The notes under the pieces were generated by a model. That model was given only the letters and a program-made list of their open reading frames with translations. It was not told where the DNA came from and made no database searches. A stretch of DNA of 64,000 nucleotides from Branchiostoma floridae (lineage: Eukaryota > Chordata > Leptocardii > Amphioxiformes > Branchiostomatidae), in contig NC_049984.1 of assembly GCF_000003815.2 (NCBI RefSeq), positions 1,553,300 to 1,617,299 of the forward strand, given 5' to 3'. A program made the position numbers and the translations under genes. Each line of letters starts with the position of its first letter. The first letter of the stretch is position 1. Positions 1 through 9,603 of this stretch are shown here, in pieces.

Positions 1-142
1 CGCATAGGCTGTTGTGAGACATAAGGTTAGAGCAGCAGAATGAAGAAAGGAACAAGGACATATCACGTCAAGGACAAAAGGTATTTTAGAAAAAATTCTG
101 CTGCAGTACCAGAGTCACACAACAGAGGGCGAGAATCAACAT

Positions 143-224
143 TGAGAGAGAGAGTGAGAGAGAGAGAGGGAGAGAGAGAGAGGGAGAGAGAGAGAGGGAG
201 AGAGAGAGGGAGAGAGAGAGAGGG

Positions 225-255
<31 letters not shown>

Positions 256-273
256 GGGAGAGAGAGAGAGAGG

Positions 274-309
<36 letters not shown>

Positions 310-390
310 GGGAGAGAGAGAGAGAGAGACATAGGGAGAGGGGGAGAGAGAGGGGGAGAGAAAGAGAGAGAGAGAGAGAACAGAAAGAAA
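143..390. repeat. (GA)n-rich simple repeat
   Basis: Purine-only GAGAGA/GGGAGA microsatellite of about 250 bp. It is open in several frames as RERERE or SLSLSL, which explains the long low-complexity ORFs here; none is a credible gene. Confidence 0.95.
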
Positions 391-1552
391 GACCAGAAGT
401 AGTTCTGAACAGTACAACAGGGTATGAACGTGGCCTGTCCCTAGTGCTGAAACCAATGCAGTTATTATTGAAGGAAAAAGCTATCAAAAAGTAAGTACTT
501 TGCCTGCACCAAGGCGTGGCACACACGGCTGCATATAGACGGGCTGATCTCACGAGGTGTGAGCGTGTTAATCGCTAACATGTCTCCGCCAGCAGGGGGA
601 ATAGTTGGTGTGCATCACCCGCATCTTATTCCTTTCAGCCGGAAATAACGGCAGTGCCGAGGTGAACTCAATACAGGGCGAGATCTGAACAACGCCATTT
701 GGTAGAAAGTTTGTCAGAAATATGTACTTCAGGACTGAATCTGTACAGTATTGCCTTGCAGGGAAATTCAGAAACGATCTTTGTGTCGCCTGGATTCACA
801 CAAAATGATACAATATTGTTGAAGTGGACCTTACGAAAGTCACTGTACTTTTGTTGTAGATATCATATGTTGAGAGGTATCACGAGTAGTCTGCGACAAA
901 AACGTGTCTTAACTACTCTGTAGTAACGTCACACCGTCACCTGAACACATTTTTGGTCATTTCTCTACACCACGGTGCTGTTTACGTTATGCAATGCAGA
1001 TATTTTCGAAAGAAAAGAGTACATCGGGGTATGTATCGACAGCCACGGCGGCTGTATCGTGCCTACTCCAATGCCATATCACGTTCCACTCAGGGCGGTC
1101 TGATTTCATCACCATGGTTCTCGAAAGTTTTATGTGGGTTTTGGAAACTTTTAAGTGACCGTGTAAACATTTGGTGGCAAATAAGGGATTTTATAAAGAA
1201 CCGAGATTTTCTCAAGCAAACGGACATAGCAAATTCATCCCGGCTTGGCAAACGGAATGCTCTTTTTGTAAGTAATAACCAAATTCAATTACATTCGGTG
1301 ATCTGATTTTCCTTACATGGCACTCCTAGTAAAATCAACAGAAGAGCGCATAGAAATATAATATTTCTCTCACTTTCCCGGGTCCTATACACACACACTA
1401 GGTTTGCTCTTTTGATAACTTGATATGTGAACAACATGTAAGGAAATTATCTATAAAATACGTAATAGATGAACTTTAGAAAAGGAAGAGTGGTGGCCGA
1501 TTAAAAAGAGAAGGTACTGAATAGTCAAGGAAGTGGAAACGTAGGTACGTAC
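391..1552. other. Intergenic or intronic sequence without a recognised gene
   Basis: Two short ORFs (699-923 and 953-1306, plus) have no recognisable motif and look random. The segment lies 3' of the last visible SLC7 exon on the minus strand, so much of it is probably intron of that gene. A CTCF-like string sits near 588-602. Confidence 0.5.
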
Positions 1553-1668
1553 TCAGACAGACGGCTGCGAGCATGCGCACGGCAGCTTCAGGAGGGTCAC
1601 ATCCGGGGAAGAAGGGCTGGCAGATGTACTCAGCAAACGTCAGGGCAACGATAGCCTGGGACGTCGGT
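1553..1668 (-). CDS. SLC7 exon 3
   Basis: Acceptor TTACAG; encodes [15 protein letters not shown], then [15 protein letters not shown]. Donor taken as CTGA|GTACGT; a second GT four bases downstream is possible, so the 3' edge is uncertain by a few bases. Confidence 0.75.
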
Positions 1669-4111
1669 CTGTAACCATGGTAACAAAGGTATCATGTTAA
1701 ACTTTGCTGTCAGGGCAACGATAGCGTGGGACGTAGGTCTGTAACCATGGTAACAAAGGTATCATGTTAAAGTAAACTGTCATGGTAACGATAGCGTGGG
1801 ACGTCGGTCTGTTACCATGGTAACAAAGGTATTATGTTAAACTTTTCTGTTATGGCAACGATAGCCTGGGCGTCGCTCTGAAACCATGGTAACGAGGATA
1901 TTATGTCACAGTCAGGGCTGGGACATAGATCTGTAACCATGGTAATAAGGATATCCTGTTACAATTTACTATCTGATGTCAGCCTGTATCCATGGCAACG
2001 AGGATATCATGTTACAGATCACTGTCGGGACAACGGTGGCCTGGGACGTCGGCGGTAGCTACTAGGATATAAACCCACTTGGTAGTATAAGACACCCGCA
2101 TGTTGCTTTAAACACCCACTTGTTACTTTAAGACACCCACCTTTTACTTCAAGTTTTCCACCTGCTTCTCAATAAAACTAATTTCAAGCCGCAGGTTTCT
2201 TTAAGATAGCCCATATGTTACTTCAAGTCAACCACCTGTTACATTAATTCTACGCACCTGTTACGTTACCAAAAATAACTACCTGTAATGTCATATAAAC
2301 TAAAAACCATTCTTACTTGAGACACCAACATTTGTCATAAAGACAACAATCTGCTACTTTTAGATGCCCACCTGTTACTCTAAGAGATCTCCCGTTACTT
2401 AGAGACCCTCACCTGATGATAAGGAGCGCTATCCACAGCCTGAGGAAGGCCGGCAGCGGTCCGAACACCTCCAGGATGTAGGCGTAGTCTCCGCCGGACT
2501 TGGTGATGCAGGTGCCGAGCTCGGCGTAGCACAGCGCGCCTACGGTGGAGAACACCCCGCACAGCGACCACACCACCAGCGAGAGCCCCACCTTCAAGTA
2601 GATAGTACATAGCAGGGTTGTAGCCAGCACCTGTCCTTCATTCTTTTGAAGGAATTTTGCAGCTGGGGACTGAAAAAAGTTTTCCCCATTCTGTCCCCTA
2701 GGGCAGACAAAAATTGATATATAAAGATATAAAAAAACTGAAACCCATGTGTTCTTCTTCACCAAAACAGATGCCATTGAACAGCTTAGTCTACAAGCCA
2801 AACTTCATCCTCAAAATGTAGGAAATAGTGTTTCAGAGGGTCTTGATTTAAAAATTTTCTGGGACCCAGACCCCCTAGAAATGACGCGCAACGTCACGCC
2901 ATGCCTTCGGTGCTTGATAGGATTCCCATTCAAAATCAAGGGGACTGAAAATGATTTCAGGCTGGCTACAACCCTGGTACATAGGCATGCTCAGGAAAGA
3001 CACAGGCCTTGAGGTTCACAGGCTACAACAAGCACTGATTGACAGAGACACGTGGTCTGCCATCACAACTCGAGTCCGGAGAGACTCGCCTTAAGAAAGT
3101 AAGCAAGCAGGTGGCGACATCAACAACAGAAACACTAGAATCAAACATCATCTGACCAAAATCAAAGCAAGGACAAACTAATACAAGAACAGTCCTATCC
3201 CCTACATCCCTTCTGAATGGGAAGTAGCTGTACATTAAACATGTTAGCTGTTGTGAGCAATCTATGACCGCGTGCTGTACACGTAAACAGCACCTTATCT
3301 GTTCTGAATCTGCTTTAAGATGGAACTGATTTGTGCTTAAAAGAATACAAATATCGTTCAAATGGCTACATTGTACCACTGGTAAGCATTAATCTGCCTA
3401 AGAAATCATCGATTAGCTTTCGTATTCATCTTTATAAGCTATGCCGCGATATACTTTGACGATGATGATTAGATAGTCCATGTATCCATTCATTGAGAGA
3501 GTGCGATACAAGAGGCTATCCGTGTGTGAAAGAACATGCAAACAATGTACGTCAAACGAGGTGGAAGACGAAACACATTTTATGTCAAACTGCTCTTCCT
3601 ATAATCAAGAAAGAAAAGAGCTGTTCAAAGAGGCCATCAAATTCCACCCAAACTTCCTCACATTCACTGACAAAAAGAAAACAGTTCTCCTTTTAACATC
3701 ACAAAACCCACACATAATAGAAAAGGTGGGATCTTTCGTCTTCCACTGTCTTCGAAAAAGGAGTCGAACCCAATAACCCAGGATCTAGAGTTAGCTTTTA
3801 CTAGTTTTAGACTAGAGTAGACACTTATGATATTGTATTTTACACTGTTTGAATCTTTTATGTTACCTGCAATTAGCCCACGGGCAAGAATTTGCAATAA
3901 AACTTTACAATTGATTTACCGATCCGGCGTTCTCCAGGACCCCCTTCGGCGACACGAAGATGCCCGAGCCGATGATGGTGCCGACGATGATCGTGACGCC
4001 GTTCAGCAGCGTGATCTTCCGCTTCAGCTCCACCGTGGAGTCCGGCGCGGTGTTCTCGGCGGCGGAGGCGACCTCTCCCGCCGGCCCGTCTTGGGTCTTC
4101 ACGTCGGTCAT
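1553..4111 (-). CDS. SLC7 family (LAT/heteromeric amino-acid transporter light chain), 5' part
   Basis: Three exons on the minus strand encode the N-terminal part of an SLC7-type antiporter light chain, a plasma-membrane amino-acid exchanger that in the family pairs with an SLC3 glycoprotein. Seen: the TM1 substrate motif [12 protein letters not shown] in exon 1, then [28 protein letters not shown] and [10 protein letters not shown] in exon 2, and [11 protein letters not shown] in exon 3, all in family order. Exon phases agree (192 nt phase 0, 179 nt phase 2, AG+A giving Arg). The start is the ATG at 4111, preceded by a short acidic N-terminus. The remaining roughly 9 TM segments lie beyond the left edge. 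Intron 1 holds a hAT MITE and LINE fragments. Which SLC7 member (A5/A8 or y+LAT type) cannot be settled from this part. Confidence 0.85.
1650..2060. repeat. ~70-bp tandem repeat derived from SLC7 exon 3 acceptor
   Basis: Five to six degenerating units of CAGGGCAACGATAGCCTGGG plus GTCTGTAACCATGGTAACAA. The first unit overlaps the real 5' end of exon 3; the others repeat the exon start, the TTACAG-type acceptor and intron sequence. Confidence 0.8.
2413..2591 (-). CDS. SLC7 exon 2 (TM2 and loop)
   Basis: Acceptor TTGAAG before GTG GGG CTC; encodes VGLSLVVW to LWIALLIIR; donor CAG|GTGAGG. The polypyrimidine tract is poor because a hAT element begins about 20 bp upstream of the acceptor. Confidence 0.85.
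2613..2976. mobile_element. Non-autonomous hAT element (MITE) with 8-bp TSD
   Basis: Termini CAGGGTTGTAGCCAGC and GCTGGCTACAACCCTG are perfect inverted repeats. The flanking 8-bp direct repeat GTACATAG (2605-2612 and 2977-2984) is the target duplication expected of hAT elements. It is 364 bp with no transposase. Internal sequence (GTTTCAGAGGGTC region) resembles the element at 26955-27922. Confidence 0.85.
2985..3095 (+). mobile_element. LINE C-terminal fragment (5'-truncated)
   Basis: One frame reads [20 protein letters not shown] then [13 protein letters not shown] before a stop, which resembles the basic C-terminal tail of non-LTR retrotransposon reverse transcriptases. Antisense to the host SLC7 gene; short, so the clade is uncertain. 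Confidence 0.45.
3410..3910 (+). mobile_element. LINE 3' remnant with C-terminal zinc-knuckle-like tail
   Basis: The ORF at 3480-3776 carries [19 protein letters not shown], the CxxC...H...C pattern seen after the reverse-transcriptase domain of many LINEs, followed by a short 3' tail ending in GCAATAAAACTTT. It is 5'-truncated, antisense to SLC7, and ends about 10 bp from the exon 1 donor. Confidence 0.55.
3920..4111 (-). CDS. SLC7 exon 1 (start codon, TM1)
   Basis: ATG at 4111-4109. A cytosolic acidic tail is followed by [20 protein letters not shown] and the GSGIF substrate motif. The donor GTAAAT follows a TCG codon, phase 0. Confidence 0.85.
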
Positions 4112-5221
4112 CCTGGACCCGGATACTCGCCTCTACCGCTCAATGTTGCACGTCCTGAATATCCTTTAAGGCAACACTTTGTTTTTATCCAGTGGTCTTC
4201 TCTGAGATGCCGTAGAGCTTGACTAATGTTCTGTAGCAGCTCTGTAGTGGGACCACAACCGTACACGATCATAGAATAAACGTCTTTGCCTGTGGCGTTT
4301 CTACTGTAAGCGCGCAAAGGAAAGCCCACACCACCGCTTGCCTCGCAGATTTACAGCGCTCGCCCTGCTTACAAATCAAACCTGCGAATGTAAATACTGA
4401 TGTTCTGCGCGCGCTACTTTTTCCCCTACCGTCCCAGAGGCAGCATGGAATGATGTCGAGGCAAATGAAATCCCACCTTAAGATCTCCTGCGAGTCAGGA
4501 CCAGCTATTTCTGCTTATCACCAGCACGTCATGCTGACCCCAACTCCTTGACAGCAAAAACGCATAAACGCAACGGTGTCCGAGTAAGTGTTTCATCCAA
4601 CGCAAGCGTACTCATCTCAGTGCACAGGAATTAAAATTATGTACAACCGCCTTGCGTTTAACCCTGAGTGAAGAGGAAGGAACCACTCAAATCGTTATGA
4701 TTTATCTTGCACTGAAAGCAGCTTACGGTTATACCTTACAATTAGCGAACCAACAGAAATCATATCTTCAATCTGTGTGGGCGTGCGTCCAAAAAAATAG
4801 AAATTTTACAAGCCGTATTGAATGCTTCAGCGTTTTCTTGGTACATCCACGCTCATTTCCCCACCTCTTGTGTTGGCAAGGCCGCGATGACGTCACCGTT
4901 GTCATGGCGACAGCATCCGGAAAGGAATCATCCTCTGCGTCATCCATCATGCAGTGGGGAGATGCGATTGCGGCAAGTTTTTTTTTTGCGGAGTGAGAGG
5001 AGCCAATTACAGTCAGGTTTGACCTTTTGAGTCTTCGCCGCACTTAATTCTCGCACAGCTGCGGGCCACGAGAGTGATTTTCATTCAAGGTCGACGATTT
5101 TCATCCACGTTAAGAACTATGCGGGGCATTACTAAACATGTGGTGGTGCGTGATGTGGAACAGCTGTCATCAGTGCACTACTACCTACTCAGGAGCCTGC
5201 TATTTAAATATGCTAGTTTAA
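4112..5221. other. SLC7 upstream region; no other gene seen
   Basis: This should hold the promoter and 5' UTR of the SLC7 gene on the minus strand. A TGACGTCAC CRE-like string occurs near 4888. ORFs at 4652-4996 and on the opposite strand show no recognisable motif. Confidence 0.45.
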
Positions 5222-5415
5222 TACTGTAAATGCATTTAAGGTCGCGGGGATTCAATTTCGCGGTAGCGGGAAAGATGACTTTTCGCGGTAACCCCAACGA
5301 CTGCAGTCTAATACCATAAAAGATGACTTTTCGCGGTGGGTTTAAGTTCGCGGTAAAATGGTCACCGCGAAAACCGCGAACATTAATCCACCGCGAACAT
5401 TTCTGCATTTACAAT
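5222..5415. mobile_element. Palindromic MITE rich in TTCGCGGT
   Basis: Short terminal inverted repeats TGTAAATGCA (5225-5234) and TGCATTTACA (5404-5413) enclose repeated TTCGCGGT/ACCGCGAA motifs in both orientations. No coding capacity. The target duplication could not be fixed. Confidence 0.7.
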
Positions 5416-6720
5416 ATCTTAGTGTTTCATAGATGTCAACGAGTCCCACAAGCTCTTGTGTGGTGCTAAATTTCATTCCATTCTAGTGTATCGCGGACGG
5501 AAATTAAAAAAAATAAACATCAACATTTTTTGGTCTTCTGGGTCTGTATCTGTACCTATATAGTCGGTATAACCGCCCTTCGGCGTAACACACCAGCCTA
5601 CACTGACAAACCAATGATGAAAGAGATTTTAAAGGATATTTGTTCGTGAATTAAGATGTCGTCGTTTCTGATATCGTTTCCGATTTATACAGTGGCAATT
5701 GTCTTTTTACACATGAACTTTGAACCCTTTGGACGATGAATTCTGGTCCTTTTCACTGGGCACTCGCTGAGAGTCACTGAGAGCATTCTCAGTTCACTGA
5801 CACGTGTATTTTGCCTGTCGTTCTAAGCATGACCATTGGGCTGACTGAACTTGATTGACTTCTTTTCCATTCTTACGGGGCCGATCGAAAGTAATTGCGC
5901 AGTTTGAGGGAAAACGTTTTACGTAAAACGAAAAAAAATCGATGAAAACCGTGACGCATTTCGCTGGCGGCGTAATTGTGACATCTGACCTGCCATGTGG
6001 AGAGAATCACTATCATCAGTTGATTTGCGTCATTTCCGGCTTCCGATCGATCATTTCCGCTACACGGAATAGGAATAACCAACATTTATCTGTCCAATTA
6101 TCGTGTGGATTATTCGCCTAATCCTTGAAGCCTAGCAAGGACTCGATATGCGCTCGTCTCCAGCGCCATCGGTCGACATTTAAACAGATGTCAAATGATT
6201 CGAGACTTTCTTTGGACCTCTGTGACAGATATATGCACATAGTTAAGAGGTTGGAGTGCCACCTGTAGTCACGGCATAAGGATGAACTGAATTTGTTTTT
6301 CAAATTTACGAAGACCGCCGTTTCAACTTTTATGGGCATGGATATATTTGACTTGAGCATAAAGAAAACGTAAATATTGGATTTGTTTCCCCACATATAA
6401 AGAGACAAGAGTTAGATGTACTTTCTGCAGTCTACATACAAAAATATAGTCAGTATCGCATAAAGTAAAATTCCCAACGGTCCTCCTAAGTTTAAAACAC
6501 CCAGAGTTGGTTATTTTCATCGCTTTGACATCGTCTGCGGTTGTTACATAGTGGTTAAGTATGGACACTTAAGTGCAACAATATGTTATCAGGCTATGTC
6601 ATTGAAAGGGTCAGACACACGGAGGCAGCTAGGGATGATATACGGGTTCAATACCCGCGTTACGGGCCGCTAAATGTCACGGTGTGGAGAAGCATCTATC
6701 AGCTTGACACATCCTATCGC
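5416..6720. other. No recognised feature
   Basis: AT-rich unique-looking sequence. Short ORFs on the minus strand (5873-6085, 6118-6408, 6323-6568) show no family motif or convincing splice structure. Confidence 0.4.
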
Positions 6721-6724
6721 TCAG

Positions 6725-7255
6725 GTGACGCTACAGGTGTCAGCAACCACTGGTCATAGCACAACACACCTGTGGTATACAGGTGTCAATAGCCACTTGT
6801 CATTGCGCAACACACCTGTACACAGGTGTTAACAGCCACTCGTCATGGCACAGAACACCTGTGGTATACAGGTGTCAACAGCCACTTGTCGTGTCACAAC
6901 ACACCTGAGGTATACATGTGTCAACAGCCACTTGTCATGGCACAACGCACCTGTACACAGGCGTCAACAGCCACTCGTCGTGTCACAACACACCTGAGGT
7001 ATACATGTGTCAACAGCCACTTGTCATGGCACAACGCACCTGTACACAGGCGTCAACAGCCACTCATGGCACAACACACCTGAGGTATACATGTGTCAAC
7101 AGCCACTTGTCATGGCACAACGCACCTGTACACAGGCGTCAACAGCCACTCGTCATGGCACAACCTGGGCACAACATACCTGCATACAAGTGTCAACAGC
7201 TACTCGTTATTGAAGAACACACCTGACGTAGACAGGTGTTCAACAACATGTACGG
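6725..7255. repeat. Minisatellite with CAACAGCCACT(C/T)GTC core
   Basis: About a dozen copies of an AGGTGTCAACAGCCACTTGT plus CATGGCACAACACACCTG motif, in alternating long and short units (about 30-40 bp, pairing into about 80-bp higher units). Overlapping ORFs in all plus frames are repeat artefacts. Confidence 0.85.
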
Positions 7256-8424
7256 CCACTCGTCATGCCACGTCAACGACCGAGTTCAGCCAAATCAGAA
7301 GTACCCCCGTCGTACACACATGAAGTCAGAGCGACACTCTGTTTCGTTGAGCAAGGTCAAAATCCTACATTCAGAACTTTCTTTGCAAGAGAAGTAAAAG
7401 AGGATGTGTACATCTAAGCTCACAGTCCACCAATGAACAGAGACGGGGGGTGACACAGGTTATCTGGCACCCACGTGTATGTATGACCCGTTGCTGCAGT
7501 CAATTCTAACCAATGTCACGTCCCGTCAAAGCTGCAGTAGACGGGCCATTCCGTAACGTCAGTCAAAAACGTGTGTAAGTTTATAAATAGAATGACCAAC
7601 CATATAAATAGAATGACCATGACCAAGTACGGGCAGTAGAAACGTTTGCATTGTTTGCATAAAATGTTTCTGTTTATTGTGATGTTTCGTCAGCATATAC
7701 TTAGACACCTTAGGTACATGTGCGTGTGTCTTGTTACAAGAAAATAGTAACACCGTTAACTACAAACCTAGGAACAAGTCGAAACCAACACATATGTTCT
7801 TGCCAAAACATCAAAGACACTGTTCACTGACCAAATATTGTTGTTACCTCCAAAGTTCATGTGTATTTGACGACAACGTTTAGGCCATCTAGCCGTTAAT
7901 GAACAACGTGTGCTGTAACTGTTATTGCTGCTACAAAAACGTTGCTAGACCTTCTTATTCTCCCTTTCTGTAGAAGCATTTCCATGCAAAGTGGTGAAGC
8001 AAGATTGAACCTGCTTTGAGGAAGCCCAGGCATAAAGCATAGCGTGAAGTACAGTGGTTAAAAATGGCATGCATTTTAATATATAATGTTAGATAATTGA
8101 CAGCTAAAAGCATACAATATATCGCATTAACTAAAGGCTAGTAAAGCATAACTAGTGGCAAATCTAAATGACGCACGATACATAGAGCACAAAGGCTATT
8201 TTAGGAACCTACGAGGAATCCCTTCACCATAAAAATCCTTTGTGTACAGAAGCGCATTAAGCAAATAGAACTCGTCAGTTGGCACCGATGCAGATATAAT
8301 TAATAATAGATTGGGTGATAAGATACGAATTAGTGACGATGATTACACACCAATCAGCTGTATAAAAAGTTGAGGGCTTATCACAGTCCAACTGAAAAAG
8401 TGGATAGACTCAGTTTTATCTTCC
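7256..8424. other. Intergenic sequence; no gene seen
   Basis: Downstream of KLHL-A on its own strand. The last 150 bp (near 8280-8420) share blocks such as GTGTGTAATCATCGTCACTA, read on the minus strand, with the 3' flanks of KLHL-B and KLHL-C, so they belong to the duplicated KLHL block. Confidence 0.5.
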
Positions 8425-8437
8425 GTGATGTGCTAGT

Positions 8438-8665
8438 TTGGACATGTGGTTAGATCCTACTACAAGGGACAGTCCCTGGAAGCCGGAAGAGAGGAAGACA
8501 GAAGAAAAGATGGGAAGATAACATAAGAGAGTGGACTGGCTTAAGCCAAGCGGAAGCGATGCGTATGGCAGAAGCTAGAGATAGATGGAAGAGGGCAGTG
8601 CAACAAGTAGTTATGGTGACCAAACGACCCACCAGAAGGTCAAGGGATAGGTGAGGTTAGGTGAG
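8438..8665 (+). mobile_element. 5'-truncated LINE insertion with 13-bp TSD
   Basis: Encodes GSRKRGRQKKRWEDNIREWT, then GLSQAEAMRMAEARDRWKRA, the basic C-terminal tail typical of LINE reverse transcriptases, then a GGTGA-rich 3' end. Flanked by GTGATGTGCTAGT at 8425-8437 and 8666-8678. The KLHL-B paralogue has the uninterrupted empty site at 24983-25010. Confidence 0.85.
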
Positions 8666-8681
8666 GTGATGTGCTAGTGTC

Positions 8682-9603
8682 TTAGATATTGGCATCGTCA
8701 CTTCCGCTCTCCCTGTCCTCATCACTGTTGTCGTCATGGTCTGAGACGTCGTCCTCACTGTCCTCATGGTCTGAGACGTCGTCCTCACTGTCGTCATGGT
8801 CTGAGACGTTGTCCTCACTGTCCTCATGGTCTGAGACGTCGTCCTCACTGCCATCCTTGCTTCCGGATGAGTCTGAGAAAGTGTTGTTACCCCCGAGCCA
8901 ATCTCTACATTGACGGGAACGTTCCTTGTATCCTGAAGGGTCACGACTCAGGCCCTTCGGGACCATCCTTGCCGTCAGGCAGTCTGTCCTAGCCACCTGC
9001 AAGCAATCTGGACTACCCAAGTCAACTAGCCACCCTCGCATGGGGGGAACCAGCCTGCCGGTGTCTACTACTAAAAGCCAGGAGTCTGTGTTTGGCTGGT
9101 ACTGGAACACGTCAATCGCACCATCTTTCCTTTGGTCTTGAAGCCCGGCACTGTTTAAGGTAAAGAGGTATATAGTCCTGTCATACTCCAGCAGGGTTGC
9201 TGTTCTGAAGGTAAAAGAGGTTTTACCTGGCTGCCTCCACTTGCCTTGTGCAGGGTTGTACACCTCTACCCGAGTCGACGAACTGTCTCCCCATCTTTTG
9301 ACGCAGTCTATACAATAGATGCTTCCCCTATGCGAGATGGCCTGAGGGTAAAGAGGCGGTCTGACCATGTCTGATGTCTTGCTCCAGGTGTTGTCTGTGA
9401 CACTGAAGCTGTAGCAGCCTTCCTGACTTATCACATAGACACAGTCACCAAGAGCCACAGCACAAAGTTCTGAGCTCACGGGGCGGGGGAGGGGCGGTAT
9501 GGACGTCCACTCATCACGGCTGGGGTCGTACCTCTCCGCTGTTTCCTTAGCGTCATCACCACCGATGGCATAGATGTACCCCTTCAGATACACCAGAGCA
9601 CAC
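8682..9603 (-). CDS. KLHL-A exon 5 (Kelch repeats, acidic tail, stop)
   Basis: Acceptor TTTCCAG; begins CALVYLKGYIYAIGGDD and ends SGSDDANI followed by TAA at 8684-8682. The stop lies 3 bp from the target duplication of the LINE insertion. Confidence 0.9.

Noticed and set aside
40-553. Long RERERE / SLSLSL ORFs on both strands
   Set aside because: Direct products of the (GA)n microsatellite; no start context, domain or splice structure.
4652-5043. ORFs on both strands around 4.65-5.04 kb
   Set aside because: No motif, no codon pattern, no splice sites; probably SLC7 promoter sequence.
6600-6670. tRNA-like GGGTTCAATACCCGC stem-loop
   Set aside because: T-arm-like hairpin only; no acceptor, D-arm or anticodon arm can be drawn around it.
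6826-7323. Cys/His-rich plus-strand ORFs (TATCHGTTHL repeats)
   Set aside because: All three frames are open across a minisatellite; the zinc-finger look is a by-product of the repeat.
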